Of a stretch of 64,000 nucleotides of DNA, positions 8,625-15,816 are shown piece by piece. The DNA comes from Mycobacterium barrassiae. GTDB lineage: Bacteria > Actinomycetota > Actinomycetes > Mycobacteriales > Mycobacteriaceae. Made by a program: the position numbers and the translations under genes. Within the stretch, counting starts at the first letter, position 1, and every line of letters starts with the position of its first letter. The notes below the pieces were generated by a model that did no database searches, had not been told where the DNA came from, and saw only the letters and a program-made list of their open reading frames with translations. The DNA is taken from positions 125,084-189,083 of the forward strand of contig NZ_JACKUK010000025.1 in NCBI RefSeq assembly GCF_025822765.1. The letters run 5' to 3'.

Positions 8625-9239
8625 CTACCGGATCTCAAGACCGCGGACGGCGGTGGCGACCAACTCGGCCAGCATCGTGTCGCGGGTGTCGGAATTGCTC
8701 ATCGTGGTCAGCACGCCATAGACGCCGAGGAGGAAGAACACGGCGCTGTAGAACGCGTCCACCTCCGGGTGGATCTCGCCGTCACTGCGGGCGCGTTCGA
8801 TCTCACGCACCAGCAGCACGATCATCGGATGGTCGGTCCACTCGTCCCTGTTGGGCCGCGTCGGCGAGAAGTGCAGTGCAAGCAACTCTTTGAACAGCAG
8901 CGGACCCAGCCGTTGCTCCAGGCCGGTCACCAGGTGCACCGCCGCGTTCAGCGTCGTCACCAAGTCATGTGCGTCGTCGTGTTTGTCGTCGAGGAAGCGC
9001 GCGAAGTCGGCCGCCATCCGTGCTTCTTCGCGACTCTCCAACTCGAGCAGGACGTGCTCCTTGCTGGGGAAGTGGAAGAAGAACGTGCCATGTGCGACGC
9101 CTGCCGCCGCGGCGATCGAATTCACGTCGGCACCGGACATGCCGGCGAGCTTGAACTCGGCGATCGCCGCGCCGAGTATGCGTTCTCGCGTCTGCAGCCG
9201 TCGGACCTCGCGCGCCGACTGCTTGACCTGAGGCGTCAT
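8625..9239 (-). CDS. TetR-family regulator, copy 1
   Basis: 204 residues. The N-terminal helix-turn-helix is at about 18-60 (RERILGAAIAEF, GVAHGTFFFHFPSKEHVL), followed by a helical ligand-binding domain. It is closely similar to the regulator at 10077-10676 (shared GVAHGTFFFHFP, KEHVLLELE and LEQRLGP/LERRLGP-type blocks), so the two are paralogues. It is the first gene of the long leftward operon, and its promoter carries the shared operator (feature 9249-9294). The -10 element ends 9 nt before the ATG, so the mRNA is nearly leaderless. It probably represses its own operon until a ligand is bound. Confidence 0.92.
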   Translation of the reverse strand: MTPQVKQSAREVRRLQTRERILGAAIAEFKLAGMSGADVNSIAAAAGVAHGTFFFHFPSKEHVLLELESREEARMAADFARFLDDKHDDAHDLVTTLNAAVHLVTGLEQRLGPLLFKELLALHFSPTRPNRDEWTDHPMIVLLVREIERARSDGEIHPEVDAFYSAVFFLLGVYGVLTTMSNSDTRDTMLAELVATAVRGLEIR

Positions 9240-9248
9240 GGTCCGCCC

Positions 9249-9294
9249 TTTGTAACCCAGTTACTGACCAAAGTCAATGAGTGCAGTCATTGAC
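9249..9294 (-). promoter_or_regulatory. TetR1 operon promoter with overlapping operators
   Basis: Read on the minus strand: -35 TTGACT (9277-9272), a 17-nt spacer, -10 TACAAA (9254-9249), then 9 nt to the ATG. The operator TTGACTTTGGTCAG (9277-9264) covers the -35. It overlaps a second, perfect palindrome, GTCAATGA-N6-TCATTGAC (9273-9294), and a GTAAC-N3-GTTAC dyad lies at 9252-9264. The first motif recurs at 10042-10055 and 10723-10736. Binding by the adjacent TetR paralogues is inferred. Confidence 0.7.
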
Positions 9295-9295
9295 A

Positions 9296-10036
9296 TCAGT
9301 CGGAGAAGATCTCGCGGTTGACGGAGTGCAGATACGGGATGGCCAGGAAGGGCGTGATGTAGAAGATGTCGTAGAGCCACCACCCGACGACCGGCAGGAT
9401 CACGCCGGCGTAGCGGACGTCGGCGTACATCGTCATGTTGAACACGTAGAGACACCAGATGAGCACACCCATCCAGCAGGTGACGATCATCCACTGGTGG
9501 CCCCAGCGCTTCATCTGCAGGAAGCCGATTCCTGCGGCGATGCGCATGGTGAAGACGGTGAGAATCATGCCGACTTCCATGGCTTTCTCGCCGGGTCCCG
9601 CAGCACCGCCGATCCACAGCTCGTTGTAGTGCCAGAAGTATCCGGCGTCGAACATTGCACCCCAGCCGTTCAACAGGATTCGAGCCAGGATGGTGTGGCT
9701 GGCCACCAAATCGAGTGCCCAGCCCACGGTGTTGATCGCGGCATCGATGATGACGAGATAGCCCAGCAGCGTGACCAGCATCGGCCGAACCGTCAGCCCC
9801 TCGCGCTGCGCCTTGCGCAGTAGCCAGACGCCACGGAGGAAGAGCGGAAGCCCGAAGATGCCGAGTGCCGCAGTGCCGATCAGCAAGCTGCCGGAGATGA
9901 GCCATTTGTCCGCGTGCCGCTGGGCCGCCTGCGACGCGGCCATGTGCTCATCCAAACCGCTGGCGGATGGCTTCGGGCCCTTGGGGCGCGCCGAGGCATC
10001 ACGATTCCGGCCCAGGTTGAGCGTGGGCAGATTCAT
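9296..10036 (-). CDS. Multi-span membrane protein, copy 2, unknown family
   Basis: 246 residues. It is closely similar to the protein at 5329-6024 from the ADKW motif to the end, including [28 protein letters not shown] and [11 protein letters not shown], with a longer hydrophilic N-terminus. The same His/Asp/Glu set is conserved between the two copies. The ATG at 10036 is used here. If the operator-associated TTGACT at 10055-10050 is the true -35, translation may start later (ATG 9943), although similarity to copy 1 begins slightly upstream of that codon. It sits between two TetR paralogues and appears to be separately controlled from copy 1. Confidence 0.8.
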   Translation of the reverse strand: MNLPTLNLGRNRDASARPKGPKPSASGLDEHMAASQAAQRHADKWLISGSLLIGTAALGIFGLPLFLRGVWLLRKAQREGLTVRPMLVTLLGYLVIIDAAINTVGWALDLVASHTILARILLNGWGAMFDAGYFWHYNELWIGGAAGPGEKAMEVGMILTVFTMRIAAGIGFLQMKRWGHQWMIVTCWMGVLIWCLYVFNMTMYADVRYAGVILPVVGWWLYDIFYITPFLAIPYLHSVNREIFSD

Positions 10037-10041
10037 GAACG

Positions 10042-10055
10042 CTGACTATAGTCAA
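10042..10055 (-). promoter_or_regulatory. Shared TetR-type operator, copy 2
   Basis: TTGACTATAGTCAG read on the minus strand, containing the perfect 12-bp palindrome TGACTATAGTCA. It lies in the 40-nt gap between the second TetR gene and membrane-protein copy 2, oriented like the other two copies relative to the downstream gene. It is also nested in a wider dyad, ACGCTGA-N10-TCAGCGT (10039-10062). Confidence 0.65.
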
Positions 10056-10076
10056 TCAGCGTGGGTAGTCAATCGG

Positions 10077-10676
10077 CTACTTTGCTTCGATGCTGCGCAA
10101 CGTTCGGGTGACGTAGTCCTCGATCATCGCGGCCTGGCCGGGCCAGTCGTGGGTCGTCGTCAGCAGCGCATATAGGCCGAGCAGGAAGAACACGGCGCTG
10201 TTCATCGGGTTCACCTCGGCGTCGACGTCGCCGCGTTCCCGGGCGCGCTCTATCTCCTTCGCGAGGGTGACGATGACAGGGTGTTCGTAGCTCTCGTCCC
10301 GCGGCCGGGTCTGCGAGAAGTGCAACGCCAGAAAGTCCTTGAAGAGCACCGGGCCCAGACGGCGTTCGAGACCCATCACCAGGCGGACCGCCTCGTTGAG
10401 CGTCGACCTGAGATCGCGCGGCGTCGCCACATAGCGACCTAGTTGTTTGGCGATGTCCTCTTCTGTTCGCTGCTCGAGTTCGAGCAGCACATGCTCCTTG
10501 GTCGGAAAGTGAAAGAAGAACGTGCCGTGGGCAACTCCCGCAGCTGCCACGATGGCGCCGACGTCGGCCGCGGCGATACCGGCACGCTTGAACTCGGCGA
10601 CCGCGGCACCCATGAGACGTTCCCGTGTCTGTAAGCGCTTGGTTTCTCGCGCAGACGGCTTGTCTACCACTGCCAT
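10077..10676 (-). CDS. TetR-family regulator, copy 2
   Basis: 199 residues from ATG 10676. An in-frame ATG at 10697 is possible, but TACAGT at 10688-10683 would serve as a -10 for a leaderless message from 10676. The helix-turn-helix block (AAGVAHGTFFFHFPTKEHVL) is almost identical to that of the regulator at 8625-9239. The two may therefore recognise the same TTGACTNNRGTCAG sites and cross-regulate. The gene is divergent from the SDR-DapB pair, with one operator in the shared intergenic region. Confidence 0.92.
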   Translation of the reverse strand: MAVVDKPSARETKRLQTRERLMGAAVAEFKRAGIAAADVGAIVAAAGVAHGTFFFHFPTKEHVLLELEQRTEEDIAKQLGRYVATPRDLRSTLNEAVRLVMGLERRLGPVLFKDFLALHFSQTRPRDESYEHPVIVTLAKEIERARERGDVDAEVNPMNSAVFFLLGLYALLTTTHDWPGQAAMIEDYVTRTLRSIEAK

Positions 10677-10722
10677 ACGGCAACTGTACCGGTCCATCGG
10701 CTGGTAAGCCGCGACTATGTTA

Positions 10723-10736
10723 TTGACTTAAGTCAG
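10723..10736 (+). promoter_or_regulatory. Shared TetR-type operator, copy 3
   Basis: TTGACTTAAGTCAG, containing the perfect palindrome TGACTTAAGTCA, in the divergent region between the second TetR gene and the SDR at 10779. TTGACT can act as the -35 of the rightward promoter (a weak TTTGAT follows after 17 nt), so occupancy would block transcription of the SDR-DapB pair. Confidence 0.65.
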
Positions 10737-10778
10737 TTTGTATCGTTTGATGATCAGCACTCGACGGAGAGGACTCCT

Positions 10779-11567
10779 ATGGCATTGGAGCAGTTCAACC
10801 TCGACGGTCAGGTCGCCATCGTCACCGGTGCGGGCAAGGGTGTCGGGCAGGGCATCGCCAGGGTGTTGGCCGAAGCGGGTGCAACGGTGGTCGGGACGGC
10901 GCGTACGGAGTCCGACATAGTCGCGACCATCGAGGGCATCGAGAAGGCCGGCGGAAAAGGTCTTGCGCTGGTAGCCGACGCGATCAGCCGTCCGGACGGC
11001 GAGCACGTGGTGAATACGACGATGGAAAAGTTCGGCCGCATCGACATCCTCATCAACAATGTGGGCGGTTCGACGTTCGGCTCGTTCCTCGACATCACCG
11101 ACGAGGACTTCCGGCACACCTTCGACTGGTGTGTGACGTCCGCGTTCATCATGAGCCAGCTGTGCGCGCGGCACATGATCGACGCCGGGCACGGCAGCAT
11201 CGTCAACATCTCCTCGGGCTCAGCACGTTTCGGTATCCGGGCGCTGACGTCCTATTGCGTCGCCAAGGGCGGTCTGGAAGCGCTGACCCGCGCCATGGCC
11301 CAGGAGCTGGCGCCGAAGATTCGTGTCAATGCCATCGCGCTCGGTTCGTTCGCCACCGACGGACTGCAGAGTGGCCTCGACATGATGCCGGGGGCACTGG
11401 ACACAATGCTGTCGCTCACGCCGCTGCATCGCCTCGGCGACGTCGAGGATCTCGGTCGGCTCTGCGTGTACCTGTCGACGAAAGACTGCTACGCGACGAA
11501 CGCCATATTCCATGTCGACGGCGGCATAGACTCGAACAACCTGCCGCTGCCCATTCCCGACTACTGA
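10779..11567 (+). CDS. SDR-family oxidoreductase
   Basis: 262-residue classical short-chain dehydrogenase: cofactor motif TGAGKGVG near residue 17, NNVG, and a Ser...Tyr-x3-Lys site (SSGS...YCVAK). It has a GGAGAGGAC ribosome site. The C-terminus ends LPIPDY, a tail shared with the SDR at 61369-62160 (LPIPDL), and both are followed by a DapB-like gene, so the SDR-DapB module has been duplicated. It is controlled by the TetR-type operator just upstream. The likely role is oxidation of an alcohol made by the P450s. Confidence 0.92.
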   Translation: MALEQFNLDGQVAIVTGAGKGVGQGIARVLAEAGATVVGTARTESDIVATIEGIEKAGGKGLALVADAISRPDGEHVVNTTMEKFGRIDILINNVGGSTFGSFLDITDEDFRHTFDWCVTSAFIMSQLCARHMIDAGHGSIVNISSGSARFGIRALTSYCVAKGGLEALTRAMAQELAPKIRVNAIALGSFATDGLQSGLDMMPGALDTMLSLTPLHRLGDVEDLGRLCVYLSTKDCYATNAIFHVDGGIDSNNLPLPIPDY

Positions 11568-11579
11568 TCGAGGACCGAA

Positions 11580-12653
11580 ATGCGAAGAGTGGTCCAGTTT
11601 TCCACCGGCAATGTCGGACAGCATTCGCTGAAGGCCATCATCGGGCGCCCCGACCTGGAACTTGTGGGTGTGCATGCAGCGAGCCCGAACAAGATCGGGC
11701 GCGACGCCGCAGAACTCTGCGGGTTGAGCGAGCCGACCGGCATCATCGCGACCGACGACATCGACGCGCTGATCGCGCTGAAGCCGGACTGCGTCGTGTA
11801 CACCGCGCTGGGCGAGACGCGGCCGATGGAGGCGCTCGAGCAGATGACGAAGCTCTTGGCCGCAGGCATCAACGTCGTCGGTACCTCGATGGTATGGCTG
11901 GTGACACCGCATCAGGTTGATGATTGGCTGCGGGGTCCGCTCGAGGAGGCGTGCGCAGCGGGCGGCTCCTCGCTGTACGTCAACGGCATCGATCCCGGGT
12001 ATTCGGGCGACACGGCGGTGCTCGCCGCGTTGAGCTTGGTCACCAGGGCCGAGTCGGTGACCGTGCAGGAGGTTTTCGACTACGGCAACTACGATGACTA
12101 CGAATACACCGGTACTGCAATGGGATTCGGCACCACACCGGACGACGGCCCAGCGCTCGCGTTCCAGCCGGGCGTTGTGGCGGCCATGTTCGGTGGCCTG
12201 GTGCGTAACCTGGCCCGGCACCTCGGAATCGACCTCGCCGAGGTCCGCGACCGCTACGAGCCCTGGTACACCGACAAGCGCATCGAATGCAAGATGATGA
12301 CCGTCGAGCCGGGACAGCTGGCGGCGGTACGCTTCGCGGCCGAAGGTGTGCGCGACGGTGAGGTCGTCATCACCGTCGAACACACCACCCGACTCACACC
12401 TGCGGCGGCGCCGGATTGGGAGTATCCGACCGAGGGACATTCCGGCGTGCACAAGGTGATCGTGGAAGGCGAGCCGCGCGTCGAGGTGAGCACCCACCTG
12501 TCGCACCCGACCCTCGACGTCACCGAGGCGGGGTGTGTGTCGACGGCTGCTCGGGTCGTCAACGTCATCGACTGGGTGTGCCGCGCACCGGCGGGACTCA
12601 TTGCGCTCGAGGATATTCCGCCGGCCGAAATGGTGCGCGGGCTTATGTGGTGA
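11580..12653 (+). CDS. DapB-like NAD(P)-dependent oxidoreductase
   Basis: 357 residues, same family as the genes at 1554 and 2605. The N-terminus is MRRVVQFSTGNVGQHSLKAI, with an LKPDCVVYTAL block, and the C-terminus has AARVVNVIDWVCRAPAGL. It begins 12 nt after the SDR stop, so the two are cotranscribed. This third member lies in the divergent arm of the same putative regulon, which suggests a repeated chemical step or different substrate specificities. The reaction is unknown. Confidence 0.87.
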   Translation: MRRVVQFSTGNVGQHSLKAIIGRPDLELVGVHAASPNKIGRDAAELCGLSEPTGIIATDDIDALIALKPDCVVYTALGETRPMEALEQMTKLLAAGINVVGTSMVWLVTPHQVDDWLRGPLEEACAAGGSSLYVNGIDPGYSGDTAVLAALSLVTRAESVTVQEVFDYGNYDDYEYTGTAMGFGTTPDDGPALAFQPGVVAAMFGGLVRNLARHLGIDLAEVRDRYEPWYTDKRIECKMMTVEPGQLAAVRFAAEGVRDGEVVITVEHTTRLTPAAAPDWEYPTEGHSGVHKVIVEGEPRVEVSTHLSHPTLDVTEAGCVSTAARVVNVIDWVCRAPAGLIALEDIPPAEMVRGLMW

Positions 12654-12667
12654 AGCCCAGTTGCGAC

Positions 12668-13042
12668 CTATCGCAATGGCCGTCCGTGCCGCCGGGCAGT
12701 TTCTTCCAACCGCTGCTGTTCCTGCAGCAGAATGCGTCTGACTTCCTTCAGACCACCTATCTGTTCTTGGACCCGGGCGCGTTTGTCGGCCAGTAGCCTG
12801 GCTCCGGCGGCGCAGTCGATGTCGTTGGAGCGCAGCCCATCGAGCACTTCCCGGATTTCGGTCAATGAAAAGCCGAGCGATTGCATGCTGCGAAGAAGTT
12901 TCACGTGTCGTACCAACGACTCGGGGTAGTCGCGATAATTGCTGCTGGTTCGATGCACCTCGCCGAGCAGGCCTCGGTGCTCGTAATAACGCAGAGCGTG
13001 GCGGCCGAGGCCGGTGCGTGCTTCTAGCTCACTGATTTGCAT
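12668..13042 (-). CDS. MerR-family regulator
   Basis: 124 residues. N-terminal winged helix (MQISELEARTGLGRHALRYYEHRGLL), then a dimerisation coiled coil (about 80-118). No Cys pair typical of metal sensors is present; the single Cys is in the middle. It is divergent from the SRPBCC gene at 13123, with a MerR-type palindrome within the spacer of the rightward promoter. It probably activates that promoter and controls itself. Confidence 0.9.
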   Translation of the reverse strand: MQISELEARTGLGRHALRYYEHRGLLGEVHRTSSNYRDYPESLVRHVKLLRSMQSLGFSLTEIREVLDGLRSNDIDCAAGARLLADKRARVQEQIGGLKEVRRILLQEQQRLEETARRHGRPLR

Positions 13043-13054
13043 GGGTGCTCGCCC

Positions 13055-13085
13055 TTGACTGTAGACCTAGGTCTACACCTTAGCC
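13055..13085 (+). promoter_or_regulatory. MerR-type promoter with 19-nt spacer
   Basis: -35 TTGACT at 13055-13060, a 19-nt spacer holding the perfect palindrome TGTAGACCTAGGTCTACA (13060-13077), then a weak -10 (TTAGCC, 13080-13085). Over-long spacers with a central dyad are the hallmark of promoters that MerR proteins activate by untwisting DNA. It faces the SRPBCC gene at 13123. Confidence 0.75.
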
Positions 13086-13122
13086 TTCGGCGATACGTCA
13101 TGAGGATCGATGAGGAGGGTCG

Positions 13123-13581
13123 ATGCGTTTGTTGACCAGTGCGGTCATCACGATTGGGTGTTCCAGTACGAAGGCCTTCGACTACGCCGCGGACTTGAAG
13201 AACTTCGGTGATTGGTTTCCGGCTGTGATCAATCTCGTCGCGGAAGACGATGTTGCGTTCACAACGCCAGGTAAGCGATACACGGAGACCGTCGCCGTGC
13301 CCCTGCGGGGCGAGCGGGCGGTGCGGATCGTGGTGGTGGAAGCAGAAATTCCGGTGCGCTTGGTGACCGAGGGTGACCAGCCCCTGGTGTTGCCGCGCAT
13401 GGAGATCGAATTCAGCGCTGTCGGCGAGAAGTCGTGCGAAGTCCGCTGGAGGATGCTGAGCCGCAATGAGACCGCCCTGGCCCGATTTACCATAGTGCCC
13501 TTCGCCGGATGGCTCATGGGCAGGCGTGCCAGGGCCGGGCTTCGTAATCTCAAGCGACTACTCGACGGACCGCCTCGATGA
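13123..13581 (+). CDS. SRPBCC-family (polyketide cyclase/START-like) protein
   Basis: 152 residues with the pattern of the SRPBCC lipid-binding fold: an N-terminal strand, then FDYAADLKNFGDWFPAV, and a C-terminal helix. It starts at ATG 13123, with GGAGGG close upstream. Proteins of this type bind hydrophobic ligands or act as cyclases or aromatases; nothing here fixes a substrate. It is probably the main target of the divergent MerR regulator. Its 3' end overlaps the convergent gene by 32 bp. Confidence 0.75.
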   Translation: MRLLTSAVITIGCSSTKAFDYAADLKNFGDWFPAVINLVAEDDVAFTTPGKRYTETVAVPLRGERAVRIVVVEAEIPVRLVTEGDQPLVLPRMEIEFSAVGEKSCEVRWRMLSRNETALARFTIVPFAGWLMGRRARAGLRNLKRLLDGPPR

Positions 13582-14212
13582 TCGGTGTCTCACCGCCGAT
13601 CACCTCGAACGTCCGCCCGGCCGTCTCCGGCGTGTCGAGCACCGCCACGAGAACAGCGGCGACGTCCTCGCGTGGGATGTCACCACGTCCGGTCTGGTCG
13701 GAAAGCTCCACGCACCCGGTGCCGGGGTCGTTCGTCAGACGACCGGGGCGCACGACGGTCGCGTCGAGCGCCTCACGTTTCCGAATCGCCTCGTCCGCGG
13801 CACCTTTCGCGCGCAGATAGGCAACGAATACCGGATCGCCGATGTCGTCCGGTGCCTCGACGTCGGCCCCGATCGCCGAGATCATCACATAGCGCCGCAC
13901 GCCGGCCGCCTCGGCAGCGTCGGCGAGCAGAATCGCGGCGTCGCAGTCGACAGTCTGCTTCCGTGCCGCGCCGCTGCCCGGACCCGCGCCGGCGGCGAAG
14001 ACGACCGCGTCGGCGTCCTGAAGGTGCGCCGCCACCTCGTCGACGCCAGCCGCCTCGAGGTCGATGACGACCGCCTGAGCGCCCGCCGCCTCCAGGTCCG
14101 CGACCTGCTCAGGATTCCTGATCAGGCCGACCGCCGTGTCTCCGCGCTTTGAGAGCAGCCGTTCCAGGATGAGGGCGATTTTTCCGTGTCCACCGGCGAT
14201 GACGACGCGCAT
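13550..14212 (-). CDS. NAD(P)-binding, NmrA-like atypical SDR
   Basis: 220 residues. The N-terminal MRVVIAGGHGKIALILERLL is a GxxGxx dinucleotide motif of the atypical SDR/NmrA group. An AYLRAKGAADEAIR segment provides the Y-x3-K-like site. Start MRVV at 14212 is chosen over an ATG three codons earlier because the strand begins there. Related proteins act as NAD(P)H-dependent reductases or redox sensors. It is convergent with the SRPBCC gene. Confidence 0.85.
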   Translation of the reverse strand: MRVVIAGGHGKIALILERLLSKRGDTAVGLIRNPEQVADLEAAGAQAVVIDLEAAGVDEVAAHLQDADAVVFAAGAGPGSGAARKQTVDCDAAILLADAAEAAGVRRYVMISAIGADVEAPDDIGDPVFVAYLRAKGAADEAIRKREALDATVVRPGRLTNDPGTGCVELSDQTGRGDIPREDVAAVLVAVLDTPETAGRTFEVIGGETPIIEAVRRVVA

Positions 14213-14252
14213 GCCATCCATCCTAGGGATGCGGCAGCTCGGTTCCTATGGT

Positions 14253-14305
14253 CGAGATTGACACCATGGTCGTGGTCGGCGCCAGCAGCCGTCACTTCAA
14301 TCTCG
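14253..14305. repeat. Inverted repeat in a 140-nt intergenic gap
   Basis: Arms CGAGATTGA (14253-14261) and TCAATCTCG (14297-14305) are separated by 35 nt, between the start of the NmrA-like gene and the end of the CoA ligase gene. Both genes run leftward, so it could act as part of the NmrA-like promoter or as a weak transcript structure. No other feature is seen in the gap. Confidence 0.4.
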
Positions 14306-14352
14306 GTCATAGCACGCCATTCGGGAGAGTCCGCCTCTAGACCAAGGGTTGG

Positions 14353-15816
14353 CTAGACCAGGCGTTCGCGCAATTCGCGTTTGAGCACCTTGCCGTAGCT
14401 GTTCTTCGGCAGCTCGTCGATGTACTCATAGCGCTTGGGGCGCTTGAAGCGGGCGATGCGCTCGAGCAGATGAGCATCCAGCTCGGCCGGCGAGGCCTTT
14501 CCGACGATGAACGCGACGACGACCTCGCCCCACTCATCGTCGGGCGCCCCGACCACACCCGCCTCATCGACGCCGGGGTGTTCGAGCAGGATCTCCTCGA
14601 CCTCCCGCGGGTAGATGTTGCTTCCACCGCTGATCACGACGTCCTTGGAGCGGTCCCGCAGCGTGAGGAAGCCGCGCTCGTCGAACGAACCCATGTCACC
14701 GGTCCGCAACCAGCCGTGATGAAGCGTTTTCTCGGTCGCCTCCGGGTTGTTCCAGTACCCGGTCATGACAACGTCTCCGCGACAGACGATTTCACCGATC
14801 TCACCCGGTGCCGCCGGTGTGTCGTCGTCGCGCAGGACCGCGACGTCCACGCCGGAGCGGGCATAGCCGACCGACCCGAGAATCGCATCATCGGCATCGA
14901 CATGGTCGGCCCTGCGCAGTCCAGTGATCGTCATCGGCGCCTCGCCCTGGCCGTAGAGCTGGACGAAGATGTTCCCGAACGCCGCCATCGCCTTCTTCAG
15001 GCTCTCGACGTACATCGGCCCGCCGCCGTACACGATGGTCCGCAGGTTGTCCGGGCGCGAGCGCCCGGTCTGCACAAGGCGCTGCACCATGGTGGGCGCG
15101 AGGAACGCGCTGCAACCGGGATGGCGTTCGCAGAGGTCGAGAAACTCGTCCGGTTCGAACGCGGCGGACTCGGGAATCACCTGCCGCGCACCGCGTAACA
15201 CGTACGGCGGGATGTAGAGACCGGAGCCATGCGACATCGGCGCCCCGTGCACCAGGCTGCAGTTATCGTCCGGCGAATCGAAATCCGCGAGGTGGGACAC
15301 CGTCATCGCCATCAGGTTGCGGTGGCTCAGCATCGCGCCCTTGGACCGGCCGGTGGTACCGCTCGTGTAGAACAGCCATGCCAGGGCCGAAGGATCGGTG
15401 AGACGCGGCAGTTCCACTGGCGGTCGGGTCAGGCGCGACGAATACTCCTGCGAGTCAACTATTTCGACTGGGACCTGCGTGACGGACGCCAACTCCGCGC
15501 CGATCTTGGGTGACGCGAACACCTGCGCGGCGCCCGCGTCGTCCAGGATCTGGATCATCTCGCGCGGATGCAGCTTGTAGTTGATCGGGACGACCGCGCA
15601 CTCGGCGGCCCAGATGGCGAACATCAGCTCGACGATCTCGGGGCGGTTCTCGCTGGCGATCGCGATGCGGGTGCCAGGCGGTCCGAGACTGGACGCGATC
15701 CGCAGGGCGCGGTCACGCAGTTCGCTCCACGTATGTAGTTGGCGTTCACCGCAGAACACCGCGCCGCGGTCGCCGAATCGGCCGGCGGACTGGTCCAGAA
15801 GGGCGAACAGGTTCAC
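14353..15816 (-). CDS. Acyl-CoA synthetase (AMP-forming ligase)
   Basis: 487 residues from GTG 15816, which overlaps the SDR stop (GTGA); a much longer open frame upstream is non-coding read-through of the SDR region. ANL-family motifs: P-loop YTSGTTGRSKG, a YGQGEAPM-type adenylate motif, TGD (GWLRTGD), and the C-terminal catalytic Lys in NSYGKVLKR. It activates a carboxylate as its CoA thioester. It is the last gene of the GntR operon. The substrate is unknown, probably a hydroxylated or ring-opened acid. Confidence 0.93.
   Translation of the reverse strand: MNLFALLDQSAGRFGDRGAVFCGERQLHTWSELRDRALRIASSLGPPGTRIAIASENRPEIVELMFAIWAAECAVVPINYKLHPREMIQILDDAGAAQVFASPKIGAELASVTQVPVEIVDSQEYSSRLTRPPVELPRLTDPSALAWLFYTSGTTGRSKGAMLSHRNLMAMTVSHLADFDSPDDNCSLVHGAPMSHGSGLYIPPYVLRGARQVIPESAAFEPDEFLDLCERHPGCSAFLAPTMVQRLVQTGRSRPDNLRTIVYGGGPMYVESLKKAMAAFGNIFVQLYGQGEAPMTITGLRRADHVDADDAILGSVGYARSGVDVAVLRDDDTPAAPGEIGEIVCRGDVVMTGYWNNPEATEKTLHHGWLRTGDMGSFDERGFLTLRDRSKDVVISGGSNIYPREVEEILLEHPGVDEAGVVGAPDDEWGEVVVAFIVGKASPAELDAHLLERIARFKRPKRYEYIDELPKNSYGKVLKRELRERLV

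Noticed and set aside
11220-12506. Long antisense open frame of 428 residues
   Set aside because: It lies opposite the SDR and DapB-like genes, which have clear family motifs. The frame has Arg/Val/Asp-rich content without motifs, typical of antisense frames in high-GC DNA.
14253-14305. Small RNA or regulated promoter at the 9-nt inverted repeat
   Set aside because: Short arms, a 35-nt loop and no flanking promoter elements; kept only as a low-confidence repeat.
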